A model generated the notes under the pieces. It made no database searches and had not been told where the DNA came from. It was given only the letters and a program-made list of their open reading frames with translations. Position numbers and translations under genes: made by a program. Shown here piece after piece: positions 1-6,614 of a DNA stretch of 10,082 bases (position 1 is the first letter of the stretch; each line of letters starts with the position of its first letter). The stretch comes from Halobacteriales archaeon (GTDB lineage: Archaea > Halobacteriota > Halobacteria > Halobacteriales > Hikarchaeaceae), in assembly GCA_029941175.1 (NCBI GenBank), contig JAPYRM010000024.1:1-10082 (forward strand). Direction: 5' to 3'.

Positions 1-2
1 GG

Positions 3-905
3 CATAACCACCGAATAGTAAACAAAAATTGGGCCAGCGACCGTGTAACTAAGGTGGCCATCGTGGCAGGCCATCACCCTTCATTTTACTTGGGCGCTCT
101 GACCCTTGCAGCGTATGGGATTGATGAATATGAAGTTGCAGGTGGGATGATGCAAGAACCTGTTAGACTTGTCGCATCTGAAACATGGGGTGAGGAATTC
201 CTAGTCCCTGCGGATGCCGAGATAGTCATTGAAGGTGAAATTCCTCCTCATGAATTAGAAGCAGAGGCACCATTTGGTGAATACCCTGGCTATTATGGTC
301 CTCAACGAATGCGACCTTTAATAAACGTCACAAACATAACCCGTCGCAAAAACGCTATTCTACAGACTGTCTTTGCCGGACACCGAGATCATTGGTTAAC
401 TGGAACCTTGCCTCAAGAAGGCAGTCGCTATAATGCTCTAAAAATACATGGTCGCATTTCAGGTCTCACTGCAATACATCATCCCCCTAGTGGATGCGGC
501 AGATTTAGAGCATATTTATCAATTGATAAAAGAGCCGAAGGGGAGGGAAAAATGGCAGGTCTTGCAGCACTGGCTGCAGGCGATCTAGTAAAACACGTCA
601 TAGTCGTCGACGATGACATCGACGTGTTCAACGAAGAAGAAGTTCTTTGGGCAGTTTCCACACGTTGTCGCATTGAAGAAGATCTAGATATCATTCCTGG
701 GGCAAAAGGCAATACTCTAGACCCTACCGTTCGTCCTGGGTATGATAATAAAAACGCGAAAATGATCATAGATGCCACCGTGCCTCTTGAATATGCATAT
801 CCTGCAAGGTGTAGTGTCCCAGACAGTGCAAAAGAAGAAATACTTTCACGCTGGGATGAATTAATTGACCAAACTTCTCTTAAACGGTATCGAGAACTAG
901 AGTAA
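3..905 (+). CDS. UbiD-family (prenylated-FMN) decarboxylase, C-terminal part, 5' end outside window
   Basis: C-terminal roughly 300 residues of a UbiD/Fdc-type decarboxylase, which removes or adds a carboxyl group on aromatic or alpha,beta-unsaturated acids using prenylated FMN. A GTG at 54 could serve as a start, but the frame is open without a stop back to base 3 and family members are usually 430-500 residues, so this is a partial gene and the GTG is internal. Visible signatures, counted from that GTG: the family segment DEYEVAGG at 24-31, whose Glu27 aligns with the metal-binding Glu of Fdc1; E-A-P-F-G-E at 71-76, carrying both glutamates of the catalytic Glu/Glu pair; and GYYG just after. 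The catalytic Arg should lie upstream of the window. The substrate cannot be told from sequence: quinone biosynthesis and aromatic-acid catabolism are both possible. The next gene starts 43 bases downstream on the same strand. The family call is firm. Confidence 0.92.
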   Translation, partial: HNHRIVNKNWASDRVTKVAIVAGHHPSFYLGALTLAAYGIDEYEVAGGMMQEPVRLVASETWGEEFLVPADAEIVIEGEIPPHELEAEAPFGEYPGYYGPQRMRPLINVTNITRRKNAILQTVFAGHRDHWLTGTLPQEGSRYNALKIHGRISGLTAIHHPPSGCGRFRAYLSIDKRAEGEGKMAGLAALAAGDLVKHVIVVDDDIDVFNEEEVLWAVSTRCRIEEDLDIIPGAKGNTLDPTVRPGYDNKNAKMIIDATVPLEYAYPARCSVPDSAKEEILSRWDELIDQTSLKRYRELE

Positions 906-948
906 TATTTCTGTATTTTCTCACTTCCTTTATACATTAATTAATACT

Positions 949-1611
949 ATGGTAAATTCTAAAATCCCTCTAGATTACCAAGTCCTAAAACCGAAAGCCC
1001 AATCCGATGGCCCCTCTCCTGCGGCATTTTTCCTACATGGGTATGGGGCCAACGAATTAGATCTTTTATCTTTGTCAAACTACTTTCCCTCTGATATCTT
1101 TATAATCAGCCTGCGTGCTCCCATTCCCATTTCGGGCGGTTATTGTTGGTATCCTATCCATCTTTCACCCGCTGGGGCTGTCCCCGATCAACCAGATCTC
1201 GATTCGCTAACCCAAAGTATGGCTCTACTCGATCAAAGCCGTGATGCACTCATAGATCTATGTGACCTCAACCCAAAAAAAATTGGCCTCCTTGGATTTA
1301 GCCAAGGGACCATACTTTCTCTATCAACACTTTGTACCAATCCTTCTATCTATTCTTGGTGTGTTGGTTTAAATGGATACCTTCCCCGTTCTTTTTCTAA
1401 TTCTCCCACTCTCGAATTTCTAAACAAATCCGTATTCCTTTCTGCAGGAATTAATGACGAACTTATCCCCCTATCTAAAGTTGAAACAACTAGAAATAAA
1501 CTAGTTGAGCTAGGTTGTAACGTAACATTTTCGTCTCACCCTGGGGGCCATTATATAGGGGAAAATGTATTTACAGAATTGCAGCAATGGCTCCCTAAAC
1601 ATATATATTAA
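949..1611 (+). CDS. Phospholipase/carboxylesterase-family alpha/beta-hydrolase
   Basis: A 220-residue serine hydrolase of the Abhydrolase_2 (phospholipase/carboxylesterase, acyl-protein-thioesterase-like) family, which cleaves ester or thioester bonds of small substrates. The N-terminal FFLHGYGANELDL supplies the oxyanion-hole HG motif. The nucleophile elbow G-F-S-Q-G puts the catalytic serine at residue 118. Asp170 in SAGINDELIP and His201 in PGGHYIG complete the triad in the usual order and spacing. Length matches the family (200-225), so the protein is complete. There is no signal peptide or membrane helix, so it is predicted cytoplasmic. It lies 43 bases after the UbiD gene and 45 before the YlbF gene, all on the + strand, so cotranscription is possible; the AT-rich leader (TTTATAC at 928-934) is too close to the ATG to be a clear leaderless promoter. 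The substrate is unknown. Confidence 0.9.
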   Translation: MVNSKIPLDYQVLKPKAQSDGPSPAAFFLHGYGANELDLLSLSNYFPSDIFIISLRAPIPISGGYCWYPIHLSPAGAVPDQPDLDSLTQSMALLDQSRDALIDLCDLNPKKIGLLGFSQGTILSLSTLCTNPSIYSWCVGLNGYLPRSFSNSPTLEFLNKSVFLSAGINDELIPLSKVETTRNKLVELGCNVTFSSHPGGHYIGENVFTELQQWLPKHIY

Positions 1612-1656
1612 TGCCCCATTCGGCACATCTAACTCCTCTCCTGCAAAACCCCTTCC

Positions 1657-2055
1657 ATGAGCGCCAAAACAGATTCAGATCTATCGAGCCAGTCCTCTGA
1701 AATAGAAACATTTAGCAAGCTACTTGGGGAGTCAATTTCAAATTTATCAGAATATAAAGAATATGAACAATCCCGCGCAGAAGTCAAAAACGATTCGGAA
1801 GCCCAAGAACTTATCAATGAGTTTGAAAAACAAAGGCAATTATTCATAATAAAAAGGGCCAGTGGCGAAGCAACCAAGGATGACTTAGAGAAAATAAGTG
1901 ACTCTCAAGAAAAACTTAATAATCTACCTATAATGGTGCATTTCTTGGCTACTCAGGAAAAACTTTCAACACGATTGAAAGAAGTCAATGAGCACATCTC
2001 CGAATCCCTTTCTCTAGACTTCGGAGACCAAATTGGCGGTTGCGGCTGTTCTTAA
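1657..2055 (+). CDS. YlbF/YmcA-family (Com_YlbF) protein with Cys-rich C-terminus
   Basis: A 132-residue, mostly helical, charged protein of the YlbF/YmcA family. Residues about 20-115 contain the typical run of helices: KLLGESISNLSEYKEYEQ, then a segment containing EAQELINEFEKQR, then MVHFLATQEKLSTRLKEVN. The C-terminus ends DFGDQIGGCGCS, with two cysteines at the very end. In Bacillus, YlbF, YmcA and YaaT form a complex that carries Fe-S clusters and works with RNase Y in RNA processing and biofilm/competence control. I recall close relatives in haloarchaea that also end in Gly-Cys motifs; their function is not established. No partner protein (YaaT, RNase Y) is visible in the window. The ATG at 1657 is the only reasonable start. 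No box A lies at the leaderless distance, so it may be cotranscribed with the upstream hydrolase. A metal or Fe-S role is inference. Confidence 0.82.
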   Translation: MSAKTDSDLSSQSSEIETFSKLLGESISNLSEYKEYEQSRAEVKNDSEAQELINEFEKQRQLFIIKRASGEATKDDLEKISDSQEKLNNLPIMVHFLATQEKLSTRLKEVNEHISESLSLDFGDQIGGCGCS

Positions 2056-2063
2056 ATAATATA
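2056..2063 (+). promoter_or_regulatory. Candidate box A (TATA) of the UlaG-like hydrolase gene
   Basis: The AT-only stretch ATAATATA directly follows the stop codon of the YlbF gene and is centred about 28 bases before the ATG at 2088. That is the spacing expected for an archaeal TATA box on a leaderless transcript. AT-rich spacers are common here, so this is a candidate only. Confidence 0.45.
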
Positions 2064-2087
2064 GCATTCCTCTACTTAAATTAAATT

Positions 2088-2927
2088 ATGAATGAAATTA
2101 TCCACTCAACTTGGGGGGACTATTTGCCCACTGAAATAGATAATTCAACCCCTGTAGGTGTGTCCATTTGGTACCTAGGGTGTCAAGGATTTGTTCTCAA
2201 GGCTAGCGACGGAACCACCCTCTTCATCGACCCCTACCTTGGAATTGGAAACCCTCCCCGAACAATACGAATGATTCCTGTTCCTTTCCATCCCTCTGAT
2301 ATAGTTCGCGCAGATGCAATTCTTGCCACCCATGATCATACCGATCACGTTCATGCAGAATCTCAAGCACCCATTCTCTCGAAAACCAACGCATCTTATT
2401 ATGCCCCTGGGGCTAGCTTACGAAAAATAGAATCTGAAAATTGGATTGAAAATTGGAATATTGATTCCTCACAATTCAGCGAAATTTCCGAAGGAGATAG
2501 CTTCACTGTAGGGCCTTTTACAATCCATGTAGAGCCTGCATACGATCCCGGGGCACGCCAACCCGTTTCTTACGTAATTCAACACAAAACAGGTACTTTT
2601 TTCCATGGGGGCGATACAAAACCACATCCTTGTCTCGACGATATAGGTGATACTTATGACATAGATCTTGGGGCCTTAGCATTTGGATCCTCTGGAATCA
2701 TTCCCAATAAAAAAACACGCAAACCAAAACTCACAAAATGGTATTGCGACGAGTCTGATATCATCCAGGCGTCCTGCCAATTACGCCTAAAAAGATTGAT
2801 TCCTGCCCATTGGGATATGTGGAAAGGGCTAACTGCGGACCCATCCTCATTGGTTCCTCACGCAAGAGGGTTCGAATTTCCTCATCACATCGAGGTAATT
2901 GAAATTGGAGATATGTTAACTCTCTAA
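2088..2927 (+). CDS. UlaG-like metallo-beta-lactamase-fold hydrolase
   Basis: A 279-residue MBL-fold metal-dependent hydrolase resembling the UlaG (L-ascorbate-6-phosphate lactonase) branch. The N-terminus has the branch-typical WYLGCQGF then FIDPYL (residues 28-51). The metal-binding signature H-D-H-T-D-H is at 82-87, GGD at 174-176 supplies a bridging-type Asp, and AHWDMWK at 240-246 supplies the late His and a motif typical of UlaG relatives. All main metal ligands appear present, so the enzyme should be active, probably as a lactonase, phosphodiesterase or similar hydrolase. UlaG itself is longer (about 350), and nothing in the window suggests ascorbate use, so I give no gene symbol. It is predicted cytoplasmic. 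Its last 12 bases overlap tail to tail with the convergent dehydrogenase gene. A candidate box A lies 28 bases upstream of the ATG, suggesting a leaderless message of its own. Confidence 0.88.
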   Translation: MNEIIHSTWGDYLPTEIDNSTPVGVSIWYLGCQGFVLKASDGTTLFIDPYLGIGNPPRTIRMIPVPFHPSDIVRADAILATHDHTDHVHAESQAPILSKTNASYYAPGASLRKIESENWIENWNIDSSQFSEISEGDSFTVGPFTIHVEPAYDPGARQPVSYVIQHKTGTFFHGGDTKPHPCLDDIGDTYDIDLGALAFGSSGIIPNKKTRKPKLTKWYCDESDIIQASCQLRLKRLIPAHWDMWKGLTADPSSLVPHARGFEFPHHIEVIEIGDMLTL

Positions 2928-3902
2928 CGTAAAAATCTCTCTATTTACTATATTTATTGGTTCTTTTCTTTCTAAAACGGCTCTGATATTCTGAGCAACT
3001 ATCTCTCTTTGTTTCAGTTCACTTTCAATGGATTTAAAAGCAATATGGGGGGTCAACACAACTTTTTCTATACTCAATAGCGGATTGCCTCTCTGGACTG
3101 GTTCATCTGCATAAACGTCAAGCCCCGCGCCCGCAATCTTTCCAGTTTCTATCGCCCAGACTAAGCTTTCTTCATCAATGATTCCTCCCCTAGATGTATT
3201 GATTATAAAACCATTTTCTCCTATCAATTCTAACTCTCTCTTTCCGATCATCCCCCTTGTTTCATCAGTCAACGGGACGTGCAATGACACCACGTCCGAC
3301 CCCTTGAGAAGGGTGTCAAGATCTTCAACACATTTTGCACCCAATTTTATTATCTCTTCTGGCTCGATGTATGGGTCATAAGCTATCGCATCAAAACCTA
3401 ATGCAATAGCCTTTCTACATACTTCTTTAGGTATCTGACCAAACGCAACAAATCCTATTGTCTGCCCTTCAATCCTCCGCATATCTGTCCACTTAGCTCG
3501 TGCCACTTTCCATCCTCTCTCTCTGACGTCTCTATCAAAACTGGTAATGCGCCGTTCCAATGACAATATCAATCCAATAGCATGATCCGAAACTTCTGGT
3601 ATGCAGTAATCTGGAACATTACTGACATATATTCCCATTTCTGTCGCAGCTTTCAAGTCCACGTTTTCAAAACCAATACCCGTTCTACTGATAATGCGGC
3701 ATTTTTCTAGTGATTCAATTATTTCTCTGTCAAATTCCATTTGACTCACAATGATGCCATCTGCATTCTTAATCAGGTCTCTGATAGGTTGTTCTGATCG
3801 TTCTGCATCGATCAATTCAACGTTAATTTCCTCTAATATTTTCCTCTCTATATCTAGCCCCCCCTTCGAATTATCTGTATATACCACCGAAAAAGGTTCC
3901 AT
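2916..3902 (-). CDS. D-isomer-specific 2-hydroxyacid dehydrogenase (CtBP/SerA-like) with unusual NAD motif
   Basis: NAD(P)-dependent D-2-hydroxyacid dehydrogenase family, interconverting a 2-oxo acid and a D-2-hydroxy acid. I chose the ATG at 3902 (328 residues) because its product begins MEPFSVVYTD, matching the usual family start; a TTG at 3935, five bases past the upstream stop, would add 11 residues. The substrate-domain motif SRTGIGFENVD is at 72-82. The catalytic set is complete: Arg238 (NTSRGGIID), Glu267 (GLDVYADEP) and His286 (LTPHIAF). Asp176 ends beta-2 and should bind the NAD ribose. The odd point is the dinucleotide loop, which reads A-F-G-Q-I-P (153-158) instead of G-x-G-x-x-G, so the first and last glycines are replaced. 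It follows the cyclodeaminase-like gene, probably in one operon. The substrate is unknown; phosphoglycerate or a keto acid from the partner enzyme are options. Confidence 0.9.
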   Translation of the reverse strand: MEPFSVVYTDNSKGGLDIERKILEEINVELIDAERSEQPIRDLIKNADGIIVSQMEFDREIIESLEKCRIISRTGIGFENVDLKAATEMGIYVSNVPDYCIPEVSDHAIGLILSLERRITSFDRDVRERGWKVARAKWTDMRRIEGQTIGFVAFGQIPKEVCRKAIALGFDAIAYDPYIEPEEIIKLGAKCVEDLDTLLKGSDVVSLHVPLTDETRGMIGKRELELIGENGFIINTSRGGIIDEESLVWAIETGKIAGAGLDVYADEPVQRGNPLLSIEKVVLTPHIAFKSIESELKQREIVAQNIRAVLERKEPINIVNREIFTLES

Positions 3903-3940
3903 ATATGTCGACTCATTTCTATCGCCTAAAAACAACCGGT

Positions 3941-4993
3941 CTAATTCCTAATTGATTGCTGAAACCATTCTGATGGTATTTCTTCTCCTAGCCCTTGTTC
4001 CTTCGCACGTTCGTAGACTAAATTCCCAACAGCAACAAATTGTATTCCAGCGGAACGATTATGGTAATATATAGTTTCATTTTTATCCTTTCTTCCTATT
4101 TCATTTTTACAAATAATTTCAGACAAAGTAGGATAATCCGTTTCTACAAAACCACGCTTTCCTCTCTTAGATTGGTATTTCTCAGCCTTTTCTCCACCTA
4201 TCATTTCTGCCTTGTGACTTTGATTTGTTGTTGAAAACCTTTGATCGACATTTTTTATAGTTTGGCTGTCAATTTCAGTACTCCTTACATCTATTATTGT
4301 CATCCCTGGTTCTATCCACTCTCTCGAGAAAACTGGAGTTTGAGATGTGGTACATGTGGCAACTATGTCTGATCCCTTCGCAACACCGTCTGGACTGTCC
4401 ATGGAATTCACTTCTATATTCAATTCCTCAGACATTTTTTTTGCGAAAGATTTCCTATTTATTTCCGTTGGAGAATACACCTTTATCTCTTCTATTCCTC
4501 TCACCTCTAAAATGTTCCTAGCATAACTTTGAGCCATTCCTCCTGACCCTATTATGCCCAGCACTGAGGACTCCTTATTTGAAAGATATTTGCACGCCAC
4601 AGCTGCAGTTGCCCCCACCCTTTCATGTTGTATCACCCCGTCATTCATTATCGACAATAAAGAACCATCTCTCGTGTCAAAAAGAAGTATGATTCCCATG
4701 AATTTCCCTGGAATCCCGTTGAATTTTTCCTCTGAAAAATATCCTCCCCTATCTATGTATCTTATGATATCTGATTTAAAACGAAGGGCCAATCTTGGGG
4801 GGTCTATCATGGCACCTGTCATTGATCCCCATGCAAAATAATCCCCTAGTGTCGTTGGAGAAACTATATCTGTCCTAGAAATAAAAGTAGCATTTCCACT
4901 ACCTAGTTGCCTAAATGCATTTTCTATAGAATCTATGGATTCTCCTCTATCCAACACCCTCTTCGCAACTTCATTATCAATCAAAACAACCAT
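3941..4993 (-). CDS. Ornithine cyclodeaminase/mu-crystallin family protein
   Basis: A 350-residue member of the ornithine cyclodeaminase/mu-crystallin family, NAD(P)-dependent enzymes that deaminate or reduce amino acids and imines (ornithine cyclodeaminase, archaeal alanine dehydrogenase, ketimine reductases). Visible: Arg40 in ISRTD; Lys73 in LALRFKSD, matching the family substrate-binding Lys; Arg125 in QHERVGATAA, matching the conserved RTaAa motif; and a Rossmann loop GIIGSGGMA at 146-154. The motif that normally ends in the catalytic Asp (GxHINAVGAD-like) instead reads GMTIIDVRSTEID (230-242), so that residue is not recognisable and Glu240 may stand in. It is therefore probably not a true ornithine cyclodeaminase. 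The ATG at 4993 gives a normal family N-terminus. It is the first gene of a - strand pair with the 2-hydroxyacid dehydrogenase, suggesting an amino acid, 2-oxo acid, 2-hydroxy acid route (inference). Confidence 0.87.
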   Translation of the reverse strand: MVVLIDNEVAKRVLDRGESIDSIENAFRQLGSGNATFISRTDIVSPTTLGDYFAWGSMTGAMIDPPRLALRFKSDIIRYIDRGGYFSEEKFNGIPGKFMGIILLFDTRDGSLLSIMNDGVIQHERVGATAAVACKYLSNKESSVLGIIGSGGMAQSYARNILEVRGIEEIKVYSPTEINRKSFAKKMSEELNIEVNSMDSPDGVAKGSDIVATCTTSQTPVFSREWIEPGMTIIDVRSTEIDSQTIKNVDQRFSTTNQSHKAEMIGGEKAEKYQSKRGKRGFVETDYPTLSEIICKNEIGRKDKNETIYYHNRSAGIQFVAVGNLVYERAKEQGLGEEIPSEWFQQSIRN

Positions 4994-5065
4994 ATGGTGC
5001 CTAATGATATTTTACCGACGAACTTAGGTTAATCCCCTTTTGTCTCAAAACCAATAAACGCGACA

Positions 5066-5072
5066 TTTTAAG
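5066..5072 (+). promoter_or_regulatory. Candidate box A of the nop5 operon
   Basis: TTTTAAG is centred about 26 bases before the ATG at 5095, inside the 101-base divergent spacer 4994-5094. It resembles haloarchaeal box A elements and sits at the leaderless distance. The bases just upstream (CGACA) are compatible with a BRE but not decisive. I see no comparably placed box for the divergent cyclodeaminase-like gene: the AT-rich TAAAATATCA on the - strand, 5005-5014, is only about 17 bases from its ATG. Confidence 0.5.
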
Positions 5073-5094
5073 TGAATAAAGAGTTAGCCGGTAT

Positions 5095-5943
5095 ATGGGT
5101 CATGAATGCATAGAAAATGCTTGGTTTTGCCAAACCATTCCTGAAAATACTCTCTCTGAGTCACTTGAAATAGAAGAAGGATCTTGCATTTCTCCCCACC
5201 CCTGGCCTTCTATGGCTATCGAATGTGGTTATGTCTCCACAACTGAGGAATACTACTCCCGTTTATACGATTCGGCATTTCAGGCCGCTCAAAAATCTGC
5301 ATCCGATCTAACCCAAACCCCCGACAGACAGATCTCTCATGCAATCCGCACCATGGATGATTACTCTCGGATAGAGAACGAACTTACCGTTCGACTCTCG
5401 GAGTGGCTTGGGGACTATACTGGCCTATCCCTGGATATCCCAAATTCTCTCGAAACCATCTCTATACAATCCCATCATTCTCGCTTCCATGCACACATTT
5501 TTTCACTTCATAATCAACTGAACTCTCTATCTATTGAGCGTGAAAAACTTGCACTTTTCATAGAATCTGAAATGTCCCATATCGCACCAAACCTAACACA
5601 AATGGCTGGTCCTCTTCTAGCAGCAAGATTAATTTCAATAGCTGGGAGTTTAGAAAAACTGGCAAAAAAACCATCCGGGACTCTGCAAGTTCTCGGGGCA
5701 GAAAATGCATTATTTGCCCATCTCAGGGGGCGCGCCACATCCCCCAAGCACGGTGTCATATATACTCATGAATATATTTCCAAAACTCACCCTCGTCTAA
5801 GGGGAAATGCTGCCCGTGCTTTATCTGGTAAACTTTCAATTGCTGCTCGAGTGGATTATTATTCTGGCACTTTGAATCCCGAATTACATTCCGATCTCCT
5901 TAAAAAAATGGACCAAATTAGATCCCGTGGTGGCAACAAATGA
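5095..5943 (+). CDS. nop5: NOP5 (Nop56/58-like) core protein of C/D-box sRNP, short form
   Basis: The scaffold protein of archaeal C/D-box guide RNPs. It bridges L7Ae-bound guide RNA and fibrillarin, so that guide RNAs direct 2'-O-methylation of rRNA and tRNA. At 282 residues it is complete but short: euryarchaeal homologues outside the haloarchaea often exceed 350, with a longer coiled coil and a Lys-rich tail, both of which look reduced here. The Nop domain signature is clear at about 217-260: PKHGVIYTHEYI, then HPRLRGNAARALSGKLSIAA, then RVDYY. The central helices (about 130-200) form the coiled coil used for dimerisation. The ATG at 5095 starts a product with a normal family N-terminus and has a box A 26 bases upstream, so the mRNA is probably leaderless. 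The stop overlaps the fibrillarin start (ATGA), indicating translational coupling with its direct partner. Confidence 0.95.
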   Translation: MGHECIENAWFCQTIPENTLSESLEIEEGSCISPHPWPSMAIECGYVSTTEEYYSRLYDSAFQAAQKSASDLTQTPDRQISHAIRTMDDYSRIENELTVRLSEWLGDYTGLSLDIPNSLETISIQSHHSRFHAHIFSLHNQLNSLSIEREKLALFIESEMSHIAPNLTQMAGPLLAARLISIAGSLEKLAKKPSGTLQVLGAENALFAHLRGRATSPKHGVIYTHEYISKTHPRLRGNAARALSGKLSIAARVDYYSGTLNPELHSDLLKKMDQIRSRGGNK

Positions 5944-6578
5944 CCCTCTTTGCCGACTATCAATATTTAAACATTCGAGGAAAGACCCACTTGGTCACAA
6001 AAGGTCCTCCTGTTTATGGGGAATCAACAAAAAATGGGTGGCGTGCATGGGATCCTAGTAGGTCCAAACTTGGGTCCGTCATCACCCAAGATATTGACGT
6101 TGGACTATCTAAAAACGTAAAAGTCCTTTATTTGGGCGCCGCAAACGGAACAACAGTCAGCCACGTTGCTGACGTTGCATCTATAGTTTACGCAGTTGAA
6201 TTTTCACCCCAACCAATGAGGGACCTCCTTAATGTGGCACGATCCCGAACGAATATTATCCCTTTACTAAAAGACGCTAGACGCCCTGAAACTTATTCAC
6301 ATGTCGTGGAATCAAATCTCGACCTATTGATACAAGACGTCGCGACTAGAGGGCAAGTTAAAATAGCTCTCGAAAACAAAAGATTCCTTTCTCCCACCGG
6401 GAAACTTTTCCTCGTAATTAAAGCAAGGAGTGAAAATGTTGTTACCCACCCCGACCTTATTTTCAAATCGTCTATAGAAGATTTATCCCAGGAATACGCT
6501 ATCCTCAAAACAAAAAAACTCACTTCTCACCATAAAGACCATTTGGCCATTGTCGCAGAGCCCCTCCCCTATAAATGA
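5940..6578 (+). CDS. flpA: Fibrillarin-like rRNA/tRNA 2'-O-methyltransferase
   Basis: The SAM-dependent methyltransferase subunit of the C/D-box sRNP; it methylates the ribose 2'-OH at positions chosen by the guide RNA, docked on NOP5. The 212-residue length is typical of archaeal fibrillarins (210-230). Motifs: WDPSRSKLG near 37-45, the SAM-binding loop YLGAANGTTVSHV from residue 64, YAVEFSPQ, then NIIPLLKDAR, then QDVATRGQ and IKARS. The K-D-K-H catalytic tetrad can be placed at Lys43, Asp133, Lys161 and His201. A small departure is KARSEN in place of the usual KARSID. The start codon overlaps the nop5 stop by four bases. The ligase gene starts 36 bases downstream. Confidence 0.96.
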   Translation: MTLFADYQYLNIRGKTHLVTKGPPVYGESTKNGWRAWDPSRSKLGSVITQDIDVGLSKNVKVLYLGAANGTTVSHVADVASIVYAVEFSPQPMRDLLNVARSRTNIIPLLKDARRPETYSHVVESNLDLLIQDVATRGQVKIALENKRFLSPTGKLFLVIKARSENVVTHPDLIFKSSIEDLSQEYAILKTKKLTSHHKDHLAIVAEPLPYK

Positions 6579-6582
6579 GTTA

Positions 6583-6590
6583 ATTTTTAT
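6583..6590 (+). promoter_or_regulatory. Candidate box A of the glutamate-cysteine ligase gene
   Basis: ATTTTTAT lies in the 36-base gap after flpA and is centred about 28 bases before the ATG at 6615. It could provide a separate leaderless start for the ligase-coaD pair, in addition to read-through from the nop5 promoter. Confidence 0.4.
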
Positions 6591-6614
6591 CCCCATATCG
6601 GTTAACTATATCTA

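Noticed and set aside
596..626. Palindrome-like GTCGTCGACGATGAC repeat.
   Set aside because: It is produced by GAC/GTC codons of an Asp/Val-rich stretch (VVDDDIDV) in the UbiD gene.
54..905. GTG at 54 as the true start of a 283-residue short UbiD protein.
   Set aside because: The frame is open without a stop to the window edge, and the product would lack the N-terminal part that should carry the catalytic Arg.
479..937. Long open frame on the - strand opposite the UbiD gene, and similar antisense frames at 1629-1877, 4554-4841 and 8711-9010.
   Set aside because: They have no family resemblance and low-complexity Ser/Arg- or Leu-rich composition, and each lies opposite a well-supported gene.
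2916..3935. TTG at 3935 as start of the 2-hydroxyacid dehydrogenase.
   Set aside because: The extra 11 residues are not family-like, and the ATG at 3902 gives the usual N-terminus; the TTG cannot be fully excluded because it sits close behind the upstream stop.
2916..4993. Arg AGA/AGG-rich, purine-rich codon use of the two - strand metabolic genes, unlike the + strand genes, as a sign of horizontal transfer.
   Set aside because: The ferredoxin and TFB-like genes on the - strand show the same preference, and the + strand is C-rich everywhere, so strand bias explains it.
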